Shown in pieces: positions 24,181 to 33,145 of a stretch of 64,000 nucleotides of DNA (position 1 is the first letter of the stretch; each line of letters opens with the position of its first letter). The notes below the pieces were generated by a model. It was not told the origin of the DNA. It saw only the letters and a program-made list of their open reading frames with translations, and did not search any database. A program made the translations under genes and the position numbers. Where the stretch lies: assembly GCF_001981305.1 (NCBI RefSeq), contig NZ_MSCW01000008.1, positions 186,001 through 250,000 of the forward strand. The letters are read 5' to 3'. The DNA comes from Marinobacter lutaoensis. GTDB lineage: Bacteria; Pseudomonadota; Gammaproteobacteria; Pseudomonadales; Oleiphilaceae.

Positions 24181-25755
24181 ATGCCCTTAACCTACCTCCT
24201 GAAGCTTTACGCCCGCCTGCTGGCCATCGCCGCTGCCGTCGTCCTGCTGTGTGTTGTTTTGTTCAACGGCCTCAATGCCGTTCGTCACCAGTTCTGGCTG
24301 GAGCGCATGCCGGACCCGTTGATGCGCTGGTTGGCATCGGTGCCACTGGCGGAAGAACCGTACCAGTGGCTCTCGGCTTGGTACGGGTTGACGGTGGCCA
24401 GCCCCGAGGACCTGGCGTTGCCCCCGGTGCTCCAGGAGCGGCTGGCCTACGGCCAGGTGGTGGCGACCGAAACGCCGGTTGGGGTATGGCTGATGGTGCA
24501 GACACCCGCTGGCGATGTCCTGCGGTTGTCGTTCGACGAACCCTACCGGGATGTTGCCAATGTCCTGTCGGAGTTGGTCAGCTGGTATCTGGGGCCGGCG
24601 GAGGCGGACCAGCGCGAGTCCCTGGCCCGGCAGCTGGAGCACCACCTCGGGGTCCGCATCCTCTGGCCGGATGACGGCCACGCGCTGCCCGGGGGCGCGG
24701 TCTTGCAGCGGGTATCCGAGCAGGGACTGGCGTTGTATCGGGAGTCCCCGGAAGGGCCGCTGAACGCCCTGCTGCAGCTGGACGACGGGGCACTGGTGGG
24801 CGTGGCGCTGCCGGCACCGTTTTCGCCCTGGGCCTGGCCCATGGTCCTGCTGCTGTTGCTGGTGGTTGGCGCGGTGCTGTGGCTGGCCCTGTTTCTGGGG
24901 GTACGCGAGCTGGACAGCAACCTGCGCAAGGTGGAATCCGTTGCCATGCGCATCGCCCGGGGGGAAATGGGCGCGCGGGTGGACGCCGGTCACGGCACCC
25001 TGGTGGAGCGTCTGGCCTCGGCGTTTAACGGCATGGCCGAGCATATCCAGCGGCTGGTCCAGGTCCAGCGGGAAATGATCCACGCCGTTTCCCATGAGCT
25101 GAGAACGCCGGTGGCGCGCATCCGGTTTGGTGTTCAGATGATCGAGGATTGCCGGGACGAGGTGGCCCTGAAGAAGCAGCTGGACGGAATCGACGGCGAC
25201 ATCCAGGAGCTGGATGAACTGATTGACGAAATCCTCACTTACGCCCGTCTGGAGCAGGGCGGCCCGGTGTTCTCGTTACGGGAGCACTCGGTCACGGACA
25301 TCGTCCGGCAGGTGGTTTCGGAGCAGCAAGTGCTCCGGCCCCAGCTGGAGATCGAGGCGGATATCGACGAGGACACCGAGCGGCACGCCCTGTCCGACAT
25401 AGAACCCCGCTACATCCACCGCGCCATCCAGAACCTGGTGGGCAATGCCGGCCGCTACGCCCGGCACCGGGTCCGGGTCCGGTGCCGGATCGACGACGAC
25501 AACTGCCGGGTGGACGTGGAGGACGACGGTCCGGGCATCCCGGAGCAGGATTGGGAGAGGGTCTTCACCGCGTTTGCCCGTCTTGACGACAGCCGTACCC
25601 GGACATCCGGCGGCTACGGCCTGGGTCTGTCCATCGTGCGCCGAATCCTGTACTGGCATGGCGGGCAGGCATTCGTGTGCCGCAGTGATACTCTTGGGGG
25701 CGCCCGCTTCAGTCTGGTCTGGCCACGCCGTAAGCCCGAGGACGCGGTTTTGTGA
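24181..25755 (+). CDS. sensor histidine kinase, RstB-like
   Basis: 524 aa from ATG at 24181, AGGG upstream. TM1 (about 6-30) and TM2 (about 219-241) flank a 190-residue periplasmic domain. HAMP follows, then the phospho-acceptor motif HAVSHELRTPVARIRFG, which is the RstB style, then HATPase boxes NLVGNAGRYA, DDGPGIP and GYGLGLS. It phosphorylates the RstA-like regulator encoded 70 bp upstream. The periplasmic ligand is unknown. The region from its stop to glpK contains a structured RNA ending in a strong terminator. Confidence 0.9.
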   Translation: MPLTYLLKLYARLLAIAAAVVLLCVVLFNGLNAVRHQFWLERMPDPLMRWLASVPLAEEPYQWLSAWYGLTVASPEDLALPPVLQERLAYGQVVATETPVGVWLMVQTPAGDVLRLSFDEPYRDVANVLSELVSWYLGPAEADQRESLARQLEHHLGVRILWPDDGHALPGGAVLQRVSEQGLALYRESPEGPLNALLQLDDGALVGVALPAPFSPWAWPMVLLLLLVVGAVLWLALFLGVRELDSNLRKVESVAMRIARGEMGARVDAGHGTLVERLASAFNGMAEHIQRLVQVQREMIHAVSHELRTPVARIRFGVQMIEDCRDEVALKKQLDGIDGDIQELDELIDEILTYARLEQGGPVFSLREHSVTDIVRQVVSEQQVLRPQLEIEADIDEDTERHALSDIEPRYIHRAIQNLVGNAGRYARHRVRVRCRIDDDNCRVDVEDDGPGIPEQDWERVFTAFARLDDSRTRTSGGYGLGLSIVRRILYWHGGQAFVCRSDTLGGARFSLVWPRRKPEDAVL

Positions 25756-25841
25756 ACCAGGCCTCAGGACCTCACCTGATGTAACAAAGCCGCTACACAA
25801 CCGCAACGGACGGGGCCGGGGCCATGGCCGATAATCGTTCG

Positions 25842-25932
25842 GGTAAGGGATGACTTTTGAGGTTGTAGTTCTTACGAACTTTCCTTGTTTCATTCGTCAT
25901 TTCAAGGGCCGGTTTTCCGGCCCTTTTTTTGT
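25842..25932 (+). ncRNA. candidate structured sRNA or 3'UTR/leader before glpK
   Basis: About 90 nt with nested pairings ATGAC (25850-25854)/GTCAT (25896-25900) and AGTTC (25867-25871)/GAACT (25876-25880). A U-rich single-stranded stretch (TTCCTTGTTTCATTC) and a perfect terminator follow. This layout is like Hfq-dependent sRNAs. GATAAT (25830-25835) could be the -10, but no -35 is visible. It may instead be the kinase 3'UTR or an attenuating glpK leader. Confidence 0.3.
25904..25930 (+). terminator. strong rho-independent terminator upstream of glpK
   Basis: A perfect 9-bp stem AAGGGCCGG/CCGGCCCTT with loop TTTT is followed by further T residues. It ends transcripts entering from the RstB-like gene, or a short RNA starting in the gap, about 90 bp before glpK. 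Confidence 0.9.
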
Positions 25933-26019
25933 TCGTTTTTGTGCACCGGCCCTCGCACGGCCCGGTCTTGCGTTTATGGCCTCGTGGTAGACTTCCCGGA
26001 AACAACAAGGAGGCATGTC

Positions 26020-27501
26020 ATGAGCCGCTACCTGCTCGCCATCGATCAGGGCACCACCAGTTCCCGCGCCATCGTGTTCGACGCCACCGGCACCCGGATT
26101 GGCGTGGCCCAGCAGGAGTTTCGCCAGTACTTCCCGAGGGACGGTTGGGTGGAGCACGATGCCCGGGAAATCTGGGACACCACCCTGAGCGTGTGTCGTC
26201 AGGCCCTGGCGCGGGCGAAGATCGAAGCCCGGCAGCTGGTTGGTGTTGGCATTACCAACCAGCGGGAGACCACCATCCTCTGGGATCGGGCCTCGGGCGA
26301 ACCCATCCACCCCGCAATCGTTTGGCAGGACCGGCGCACCACCTCCACCTGCGTCAAACTCCGCGCCGATGGCCATGAAGATCTGGTGGTGGAGCGTACC
26401 GGGCTGCTGATTGACCCCTACTTCTCGGCGACCAAGGTGGCCTGGATTCTCGACCATGTCGATGGCGCCCGGGTCCGTGCTGAGCGGGGCGAGCTGGCGT
26501 TCGGCACCGTCGACAGCTGGCTGCTCTGGAATCTGACCGGAGGGCGTACTCATTGCACCGACGCCACCAACGCCTCCCGCACCGCGTTGTTCAACATCCA
26601 TACCCAGGACTGGGACGATCGGCTGCTGGCGCTGTTCCGGGTGCCTCGGGCGCTGCTGCCCGAGGTCCGGGACTGTGCTGCCGATTACGGCCGGACTGAC
26701 CGCCAGTGGCTGGGAGCGGAGGTACCAATCGCCGGGGTTGCCGGTGATCAGCACGCCGCCCTGGTTGGGCAGGCCTGCTTTGAGCCGGGCATGGCCAAGA
26801 GCACCTACGGTACGGGCTGCTTTCTCATGCTCAATACCGGCGAACGGGCGTTGCGATCGGAAAACCGGCTGCTCACCACCCTGGCTTACCGCCTGCAGGG
26901 GCGCCCGGTATATGCGGTGGAAGGCAGCATTTTCGTGGCCGGGGCGGCGATGCAGTGGCTGCGGGACGGCCTGGGACTGATCCGGCATGCCAGCGAATCC
27001 CTGGCCCACGCCGAGCAGGTGGGCGTCGAGAACCCGGTTTATCTGGTGCCGGCGTTCACCGGCCTGGGCGCCCCTCACTGGGACCCCGACGCCCGCGGCG
27101 CGATTCTGGGCCTGACCCGGGACACGGGCATCGCCGAGATCGTCACCGCCGGTCTGCAGTCGGTCTGCTACCAGACCAAGGATTTGGTGCGGGCGATCCA
27201 GAATGACGGCGCCCGGCTGGAGACGTTGCGGGTAGATGGTGGCATGGCGGTGAATGACTGGGTGATGCAGTTTTTGGCCGACATCCTGAATGTGACGGTG
27301 GACCGTCCCGCGGTCACCGAAACCACGGCGCTGGGGGCAGCGTACCTCGCCGGCCTGCAAACGGGCGTGTTTTCGGGGCTGGATGACATTGCCCGGCTAT
27401 GGAGCTGCGAGCGCCGTTTCCAGCCGGACATGCGCCCGGCGCTCCGGGAATCTCTGTATGCCGGCTGGCTCGATGCGGTCGACCGGATCTGCAACCACTG
27501 A
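26020..27501 (+). CDS. glpK: glycerol kinase
   Basis: 493 aa from the ATG at 26020, preceded by AAGGAGG. FGGY-kinase signatures are present: the phosphate-1 loop [10 protein letters not shown] at the N-terminus, [15 protein letters not shown], the substrate region [12 protein letters not shown], and the ATP-site stretch [15 protein letters not shown]. It converts glycerol to sn-glycerol-3-phosphate in the cytoplasm, feeding glycolysis and phospholipid synthesis. No glpF or glpD is adjacent, so it is an isolated glp gene. It ends 5 bp from the convergent ABC ATPase gene. Confidence 0.96.
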   Translation: MSRYLLAIDQGTTSSRAIVFDATGTRIGVAQQEFRQYFPRDGWVEHDAREIWDTTLSVCRQALARAKIEARQLVGVGITNQRETTILWDRASGEPIHPAIVWQDRRTTSTCVKLRADGHEDLVVERTGLLIDPYFSATKVAWILDHVDGARVRAERGELAFGTVDSWLLWNLTGGRTHCTDATNASRTALFNIHTQDWDDRLLALFRVPRALLPEVRDCAADYGRTDRQWLGAEVPIAGVAGDQHAALVGQACFEPGMAKSTYGTGCFLMLNTGERALRSENRLLTTLAYRLQGRPVYAVEGSIFVAGAAMQWLRDGLGLIRHASESLAHAEQVGVENPVYLVPAFTGLGAPHWDPDARGAILGLTRDTGIAEIVTAGLQSVCYQTKDLVRAIQNDGARLETLRVDGGMAVNDWVMQFLADILNVTVDRPAVTETTALGAAYLAGLQTGVFSGLDDIARLWSCERRFQPDMRPALRESLYAGWLDAVDRICNH

Positions 27502-27506
27502 CGGGG

Positions 27507-28580
27507 TCAGGCCGATCGCTCGAAGGCAATCAGGTGGTCGGCCTCGACCCGCACCGGTACGTGCTCGCCCAAGTGAAAGTCCAGATGGCTCCGGAACAGG
27601 GCCTCGAACTCCGTTTCCTCGGAGCAGCGGAACCGGTAGAGGGTGGACGTGCCGGCAAAGGTTTTCTCGATCACCCGGGGGCGCAGCTCGGAGTCGGGGG
27701 CATAGACGATGTCGTCCGGCCGGATCAGCACGTCTACCAATGTGCCCGGAGGCCACTTGTAGGCCCGGTTGCCACGAATGATGCCCAATTCCGACTCGAT
27801 CGTGTCCGGCCCCAGGGCCTTGCCGGGAATGAAGCCGCCCTGGCCAACGAAACTGGCCACGAACCGGTTGGCGGGCTCGTGGTAGAGATTGTAGGGCACG
27901 TCCCACTGCAGGAGCCGGCCGTCCCTGAGTACCGCGACCTGATCGCACATGGCGAACGCTTCTTGCTGATCGTGGGTGACCAGAAGGGCACTGATGCCCA
28001 GGGTTTTGAGGATGTCCCGGACATCCAGGCTGAGCCGGCGGCGCAGGTCCGCGTCCAGGTTGGAGAAGGGCTCGTCCAGCAGGATCAGCGTCGGCTCCGG
28101 GGCCAGCGCCCGGGCCAGGGCAACGCGTTGCTGCTGTCCGCCCGAGAGCTCATGGGGATAGCTGTCGGCAAGGTCCTTCAGGTGCACCAGGTCGAGCAGC
28201 TCCAGAACCTTGTGGCGGCGTTCCACCTTGCTCATGTCCTTGAGCCCGAAACCCACGTTGTCGGCGATGTTCAGGTGCGGGAACAGGGCATAGTCCTGGA
28301 AGACCATGCCAATGCGGCGTTTTTCGGGCGCCAGCGTGCGGCCTGGCAGGCTGATGGCGCGGGACGCCAGACGGATCTCGCCGGCGTCCAGGGGGAGAAA
28401 TCCGGCGAGCGCCCTCAAAATGGTGCTCTTGCCACAGCCGCTGGGGCCGAGCAGGCAGCCAATGTCCCCCTGACTCAGGGCGAAGCTGACGTCTTTGACG
28501 ACGGACTCGCCGCCATAGCCGCAAGACAGGTTGTTGACCTCCAGCAGCCAGTCGCTGGCGGGAGAAGCCGGAATGCCCAT
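27507..28580 (-). CDS. ABC transporter ATP-binding protein, FbpC/PotA-like, orphan
   Basis: 357 aa. Walker A (GPSGCGKST), Q-loop (GMVFQDYALFPH), signature LSGGQQQR, Walker B (LILLDEP) and the switch His (LLVTHDQ) are all intact. A C-terminal TOBE-type domain follows (RPDDIVYAPDSELRPR). This is the layout of importer ATPases for Fe(III), polyamines or sulfate. No permease or binding protein is adjacent; argF lies immediately upstream (4 bp) on the same strand and may be cotranscribed. The transported substrate is therefore unknown. Confidence 0.9.
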   Translation of the reverse strand: MGIPASPASDWLLEVNNLSCGYGGESVVKDVSFALSQGDIGCLLGPSGCGKSTILRALAGFLPLDAGEIRLASRAISLPGRTLAPEKRRIGMVFQDYALFPHLNIADNVGFGLKDMSKVERRHKVLELLDLVHLKDLADSYPHELSGGQQQRVALARALAPEPTLILLDEPFSNLDADLRRRLSLDVRDILKTLGISALLVTHDQQEAFAMCDQVAVLRDGRLLQWDVPYNLYHEPANRFVASFVGQGGFIPGKALGPDTIESELGIIRGNRAYKWPPGTLVDVLIRPDDIVYAPDSELRPRVIEKTFAGTSTLYRFRCSEETEFEALFRSHLDFHLGEHVPVRVEADHLIAFERSA

Positions 28581-28584
28581 GGTC

Positions 28585-29499
28585 TCAGTCCAGACGGTTC
28601 AGGATAAGGAACTCCAGCAGCGCCTTTTGGGCGTGCAGACGGTTTTCCGCTTCGTGCCAGACCACGGACGACGGATGCGCCATCATGTCCTCGGAAACCT
28701 CCTCGCCCCGATGCGCCGGCAAGCAGTGCATGAACAGGGCATCCCGGTCCGCGAGAGTCATCAGCTCCGGGTTGACCTGGTAACGGCGGAAGACCCGCTC
28801 CCGGTCCGCCTGCTCGTCTTCCTGGCCCATCGAAGCCCAAACATCGGTGACCAGCAGCTGCGCACCCCGAGCAGCCTGCTCCGGCTCGCGCATGACGGTG
28901 ACTCGGTCGGCGTGCTTTGCAAGCAACTCCGGGCTTGGCTCGTAACCCTCCGGGCAGGCGATGTTCAGCCTAAAATCGAATTTGGCGGCGGCGTTGATGT
29001 ACGACTGACACATGTTGTTGCCATCGCCAATCCAGGCGACGGTGGCGCCGCGGATGCTGCCCCGGTGCTCACGGTAGGTTTGCATGTCGGCCAGCAGCTG
29101 ACAGGGGTGGAAGTCATCGGTCAGGGCATTGATCACCGGTGCCCGGGAGGCCCGGGCAAAACGCTCGACCGTGGCGTGGGCGAAGGTGCGGATCATGACC
29201 GCGTCGACCATGCTGGAAATGACGATGGCGGAATCTTCAATCGGCTCGCCGCGACCCAGTTGGGTGTCCCGGGGGGAAAGAAACATGGCGGAACCGCCCA
29301 GCTGCGTCATGCCGGCTTCGAACGACACCCGGGTCCGGGTGGAGGATTTCTCGAAGATCATGGCCAGAACCCGGTTTTTCAGGGAGTCGCGTACCTTGCC
29401 CTGATGCCACTCGTTACGGAGTCGGGAGGCGTGATCCAGCAGCTGCTCAAGCTCGCCGGTGCTCATGTCGTTCAGTGTCAGAAAATGTCTTGCCGCCAT
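28585..29499 (-). CDS. argF: ornithine carbamoyltransferase
   Basis: 304 aa, standard size. The carbamoyl-phosphate motif SSTRTR (52-57), HPCQ (131-134) and the ornithine-binding [10 protein letters not shown] motif are present. It converts ornithine and carbamoyl phosphate to citrulline in arginine synthesis, thus competing with OlsB for ornithine. It is divergent from grxD and followed at 4 bp by the ABC ATPase gene. Confidence 0.96.
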   Translation of the reverse strand: MAARHFLTLNDMSTGELEQLLDHASRLRNEWHQGKVRDSLKNRVLAMIFEKSSTRTRVSFEAGMTQLGGSAMFLSPRDTQLGRGEPIEDSAIVISSMVDAVMIRTFAHATVERFARASRAPVINALTDDFHPCQLLADMQTYREHRGSIRGATVAWIGDGNNMCQSYINAAAKFDFRLNIACPEGYEPSPELLAKHADRVTVMREPEQAARGAQLLVTDVWASMGQEDEQADRERVFRRYQVNPELMTLADRDALFMHCLPAHRGEEVSEDMMAHPSSVVWHEAENRLHAQKALLEFLILNRLD

Positions 29500-29638
29500 G
29501 GACTGGCCCTTACCTCAATGAAACCGCGCCGGGGCGCCGGTCCCCTGATGTCTGTTCGTGGGAATGGGAATGAAAAAACGGGGGATCAAGTCTAGCCCTT
29601 CGGGCCAGGGATGACAACGCCGGGGCTGGTGGGGAGGT

Positions 29639-29668
29639 TTGGTGGGCGCCGCGGGGGGCGTGTACAAT
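29639..29668 (+). promoter_or_regulatory. candidate sigma-70 promoter of grxD
   Basis: TTGGTG (29639-29644) and TACAAT (29663-29668) are separated by 18 bp and lie 57 bp before the grxD start. The -10 has five of six consensus bases. Confidence 0.5.
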
Positions 29669-29724
29669 ATGGGCAGCCGGTTGCCAGTCAGGCAATTCCG
29701 TTTTCAAGTCAGAGGTGAATGTTC

Positions 29725-30051
29725 ATGGACATCAACGAAACCATCAAGAGCCAGCTGGAAGAGAACCCCATCATCCTGTACATGAAGGGTACGCCGCAGG
29801 CTCCCCAATGCGGTTTCTCGGCCAGGACCGTGCAGGCGTTGATGGCCTGCGGCGAGCGTTTCGCGTTCGTCAACATCCTGGAAAACCAGGAGCTTCGTGA
29901 GGCGCTGAAGGTTTACTCCAGCTGGCCGACCTACCCGCAGTTGTACATCAACGGTGAACTGGTGGGCGGTTGCGACATCGTCCTGGAGCTGGCCGAAAGC
30001 GGTGAGCTGGAAAAAATGGTCAAGGCTGCGGCCAAGCAGGCAGAGGCCTGA
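29725..30051 (+). CDS. grxD: monothiol glutaredoxin, Grx4 type
   Basis: 108 aa from the ATG at 29725, with GAGG eight to nine bases upstream; the ATG two codons earlier is too close to that site. The CGFS active site (29-32) and the glutathione-binding segment WPTYPQLYINGELVGGCDI are present. Grx4-type proteins bind and transfer [2Fe-2S] clusters with BolA partners. It is divergent from argF; its stop abuts the stop of the convergent TonB-like gene, sharing the palindrome TGATCA. Confidence 0.95.
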   Translation: MDINETIKSQLEENPIILYMKGTPQAPQCGFSARTVQALMACGERFAFVNILENQELREALKVYSSWPTYPQLYINGELVGGCDIVLELAESGELEKMVKAAAKQAEA

Positions 30052-30798
30052 TCAGCCCCTGACCCCGGTTGCGCTTCGGGGTGTGACCTCCACGTCCACC
30101 TCGAAGCGTTCTTCCCCTCCTTTTCCTTTTTTCCCCCCGGGCGGCTCCGGATAGGGGCTGGCCGCCAGGGCCGCGCGATAGGCGGCGCTGTCCATACTTT
30201 CGATCCCGCTGGATGTCATGACTCGGGCCCGAGTCAGGGTGCCATTGGCCATCAGATACAACTCCAGGCGGATACGCCGGACCTCCTTCAGCTGACGAAC
30301 GCCGGGCAAAGGCTGCCGAGCCATGACTTCGGCAATACGCAGCGCCAGTTGGTCGTGGTACGACATGTGTTCTGAGGGCCGCTGCGTCAGTTGGGCCACC
30401 GTCTGCGTGGGCGAGGGAGGCGTCGCCTCTTGCGGTGTTCGGCGGGCGGCGCCGGACACCGCCGGGCGCTGGAGCGGCTGTGGTTTGGGATGCGCTGCCG
30501 GCGTGGGGACGTCGGTCGCCTGTCCGGTCGCCGGGTGTGGGCTGGTGGTGTGCCGGCGGTCGGGGCGCGACGCCGTCGGCATGTCGGACGACCGACGGCC
30601 GGGCGGTGTCGAAGCCGGGGCGGCGGGAAGGGGCGCGGGGGTGCCTGTCGCCAGGAGGGTCAGGTTGAGAGGGTGTTGCGGTGGTTGTGGGGGGTGGTCC
30701 GGCCCGGGCAGGCCCAACAGCAACAGGGTGTGGAGGCACAGTGCCAGGGACAGGGCCAGTATCAGGCGCAGGTTAGCCGGTAGCGTCGTCCCAGGCAT
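30052..30798 (-). CDS. TonB-like protein (N-terminal anchor, Pro-rich linker, TonB C-terminal-like domain)
   Basis: 248 aa. An N-terminal membrane anchor (LRLILALSLALCLHTLLLLG) is followed by about 110 residues rich in Pro, Thr and Ala. A C-terminal domain resembling TonB_C comes next (MARQPLPGVRQLKEVRRIRLEL, LMANGTLTRARVMTSSGI). A basic/Gly-rich insertion (PPGGKKGKGGEE) precedes the end. It probably spans the periplasm. No ExbB/ExbD genes are adjacent, so energy transduction is uncertain. It lies 9 bp downstream of the DUF1631 gene and is likely cotranscribed. Confidence 0.75.
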   Translation of the reverse strand: MPGTTLPANLRLILALSLALCLHTLLLLGLPGPDHPPQPPQHPLNLTLLATGTPAPLPAAPASTPPGRRSSDMPTASRPDRRHTTSPHPATGQATDVPTPAAHPKPQPLQRPAVSGAARRTPQEATPPSPTQTVAQLTQRPSEHMSYHDQLALRIAEVMARQPLPGVRQLKEVRRIRLELYLMANGTLTRARVMTSSGIESMDSAAYRAALAASPYPEPPGGKKGKGGEERFEVDVEVTPRSATGVRG

Positions 30799-30807
30799 CC
30801 AGAATCG

Positions 30808-33006
30808 TCAGGCGGTCTTGCTGCGGAGACTGCCCACCACTGCATCCAGAGCGCGGTCGATGAGTGAGCCCTGCTCCAGCAGAGTCAGGCGCCCGCGGCG
30901 CATTTCGTGGGCCAGCTCCAGCCGCGTTTTCTCAATCACCTTGAGCCCCATCCGGTTGACGAACACGAAGGAATCGGCTTCCTCGATGATGGCGGACAGC
31001 TTGCAGCGGAAACTGGCACCGTTGACTAGGCGGAATTCCACCCAGTCGCCGATTTCGATGGCGTCGATCTGGGTGACGAACTCGGCGATGGCGGCATCCT
31101 CCGGCTGGCCGGCCGGGCTGCTGGCCGCCGGTTGTTCCGAGGCTTCAGCGGTGGTGGCTTCGTCCTCGCGCACCTCGCTGAGTGGCCGGGTGCGGAAGGC
31201 TTTCGCCAATTCATGCTTGAGTTCGCCCATCATTTCGTCCAGCCGGGAGGCGTTGTAGGACACTTCCTCCAGACCGGCCCGCAGCGATTTCAGCAGCCCG
31301 GGAACCACCCGGACCCACTGGTCGCGTTCGGCATCTTCCTGATGGGGGTGCAGGCACCAGATCAGGTCGTCCACAACCTTGACGGTTTCTTGCCAGCGGT
31401 GTTCGACGTCATCACGCAGATAGGCCAGAAACATGACCCGGCTCCAGCCGTTGACGAGGATGGAATGGATGGGCTCCGGCAGCGGGTAGCGGCGAATTTT
31501 CTCCTGCAGAATGCGGTCCACCGTTTCCTGGGCCTTCTGGGACTTGATCCTTCCTCGTTCGGACTCCCGCGTCCGTTGTTCCACCAGGGAGGCCCGGCGA
31601 TTTTCCCGGGCCAGGTACTGTTCAAACTCCTCGTTGAGCGTTTCGAACAGGGCCAGGTCGCCGTCGAATTCATTGAGGATGCGCTGAACGATGCCGTGGA
31701 TTTTGTCGTACAGCTGGTCCTTGGTCTTCTCGTCGCTCTTGCTCCAGCCGATGCCGGCCCGTGCCAGTGCATTCAGCAGTTTCCGGGCCGGATGGGTCGC
31801 CTTGCTGAAGAACGTCTTGTCCTTGATGACCACTTTCAGGATGGGGATTTGCAGGCGGCTGATCAGAACCTGTACCGGGGGGGACAGGTTGTAGTCGTCC
31901 AGGATGAACTCGAACAGCATGGAGACCAGGTTGATCAGGTCCTCGTCCACCTCTTTCAGGGCCGGCTGCTTGCCGTCACCGGTGTCCACCTGGGTCAGCG
32001 CCTGCTGGATCAGACCGCGAAGATCGATGGTAACGGGCTCGCCCTCGCTCAGGTTGACGCCTGGCTCGGCCGGAACCGGCGTCGGCAGTGCGCTGAGCAG
32101 GGTGATCAGCTCCCGGTCACCGATAACATGGAACCTGGGGTCCGTGGCGCGGGCCGGGATGCCGGCATTGGCCCGCTGCAGGGCCAGCATCTGGCGTATC
32201 TGTTCGAATACCGCGGTGCTGTCGGCGGCGGTCTCGGCCGGGCCGGTGCTGGCCTCGGAGGTTTCGCTCGAATCGGCCTTCGCTCCCGGCGGCGGGGCTT
32301 GCTTGCCGGTTTTACCGTGGTACCGGAAATTGGGAATGATGCCGGCCTGGATCAATATCCGGTTGGCCTCGTCCAGCAGCATGCCCAGATTGGAAACCAC
32401 GTAGCGATCGAACTGCTTGAGCAGGATCAGGCGTTCACGAATCTGGATTTCCAGTACCTGTATCGCCTCGGTGAAGGCACTGCACAGGTGTTCCGGCGCC
32501 AGTGGGTTGACCGGCGACTCATCGCTGGCGCCCGGGTAAACTTGGCTGAACCGGGCCTGGAGTTGCAGCAGGGGCCCTTGAAAGTGGGCCTTTGCCTTGG
32601 TGATCATGGCGTTGAGCGCGACCTGTTCCTCCAAGTCGTCGTTACCGACCAGGGAGAGGGTTTCCGCGCTCACCGGTGGGGCGGAGGGTTCCGGCTCGGG
32701 CTGGGCGCTGCCGGGCGGATCGGCAAAGAACTGGGCAATGGCGTTCTGGAAGTGGCGTTCGACGCCCTTGCGCTTGATGCGGATTTCCCGCATCGCTTCG
32801 AAATAACGGTTCTGTTCGTTATTGCTGCGGGCGTTGTTGGCGAGCTCGAACAGGGAGTCATCGACGGCGTCAAAAGCCCCCTGCAGCAAATCGCCCAGTC
32901 CGGCGATGACTGTATCCCGTATGCGGGCCACCTCCGGGGGCACTGGCCTGGTGCTGCCGGCCTTCCTGTGTTCTCGGAGGTAATGTATCCCGGACTGCTT
33001 GTTCAT
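30808..33006 (-). CDS. DUF1631 family protein
   Basis: 732 aa from the ATG at 33006, with AGGAGA upstream. It is a large, mostly helical cytoplasmic protein. The C-terminal part (GDWVEFRLVNGASFRCKLSA, FVFVNRMGLKVIEKTR) has a small beta-barrel-like segment reminiscent of PilZ folds, though the RxxxR and DxSxxG c-di-GMP residues are not evident. No function is established for DUF1631. The TonB-like gene follows at 9 bp. A well-formed sigma-70 promoter (TTGACA, 17 bp, TTTAGT) precedes it. Confidence 0.8.
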   Translation of the reverse strand: MNKQSGIHYLREHRKAGSTRPVPPEVARIRDTVIAGLGDLLQGAFDAVDDSLFELANNARSNNEQNRYFEAMREIRIKRKGVERHFQNAIAQFFADPPGSAQPEPEPSAPPVSAETLSLVGNDDLEEQVALNAMITKAKAHFQGPLLQLQARFSQVYPGASDESPVNPLAPEHLCSAFTEAIQVLEIQIRERLILLKQFDRYVVSNLGMLLDEANRILIQAGIIPNFRYHGKTGKQAPPPGAKADSSETSEASTGPAETAADSTAVFEQIRQMLALQRANAGIPARATDPRFHVIGDRELITLLSALPTPVPAEPGVNLSEGEPVTIDLRGLIQQALTQVDTGDGKQPALKEVDEDLINLVSMLFEFILDDYNLSPPVQVLISRLQIPILKVVIKDKTFFSKATHPARKLLNALARAGIGWSKSDEKTKDQLYDKIHGIVQRILNEFDGDLALFETLNEEFEQYLARENRRASLVEQRTRESERGRIKSQKAQETVDRILQEKIRRYPLPEPIHSILVNGWSRVMFLAYLRDDVEHRWQETVKVVDDLIWCLHPHQEDAERDQWVRVVPGLLKSLRAGLEEVSYNASRLDEMMGELKHELAKAFRTRPLSEVREDEATTAEASEQPAASSPAGQPEDAAIAEFVTQIDAIEIGDWVEFRLVNGASFRCKLSAIIEEADSFVFVNRMGLKVIEKTRLELAHEMRRGRLTLLEQGSLIDRALDAVVGSLRSKTA

Positions 33007-33109
33007 GGCCGTCTCCTGTCTACGCCTCAACCGGATACATGACCGAGCTCTGACTGCCTGCGTTTTGGTTATTGGTTAAATTTACCGCATTCCGCCGAAC
33101 ATTAACATG

Positions 33110-33138
33110 ACTAAATGCTAACCCGGGGGACTTGTCAA
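33110..33138 (-). promoter_or_regulatory. sigma-70 promoter of DUF1631 gene
   Basis: On the minus strand TTGACA (33138-33133), a 17-bp spacer and TTTAGT (33115-33110) lie about 100 bp before the DUF1631 start and just after the corC-like gene's stop. Confidence 0.6.
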
Positions 33139-33145
33139 CCTGGGA

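Noticed and set aside
25827..25834. GCCGATAA, identical to the flagellar sigma-28 -10 consensus
   Set aside because: No TAAA-type -35 is found at the required distance upstream, and no motility gene follows.
25850..25990. Short open frame starting ATGACTTTTGAG upstream of glpK
   Set aside because: It reads straight through the perfect terminator and its ribosome site is too close to the ATG; an RNA or UTR explanation is better.
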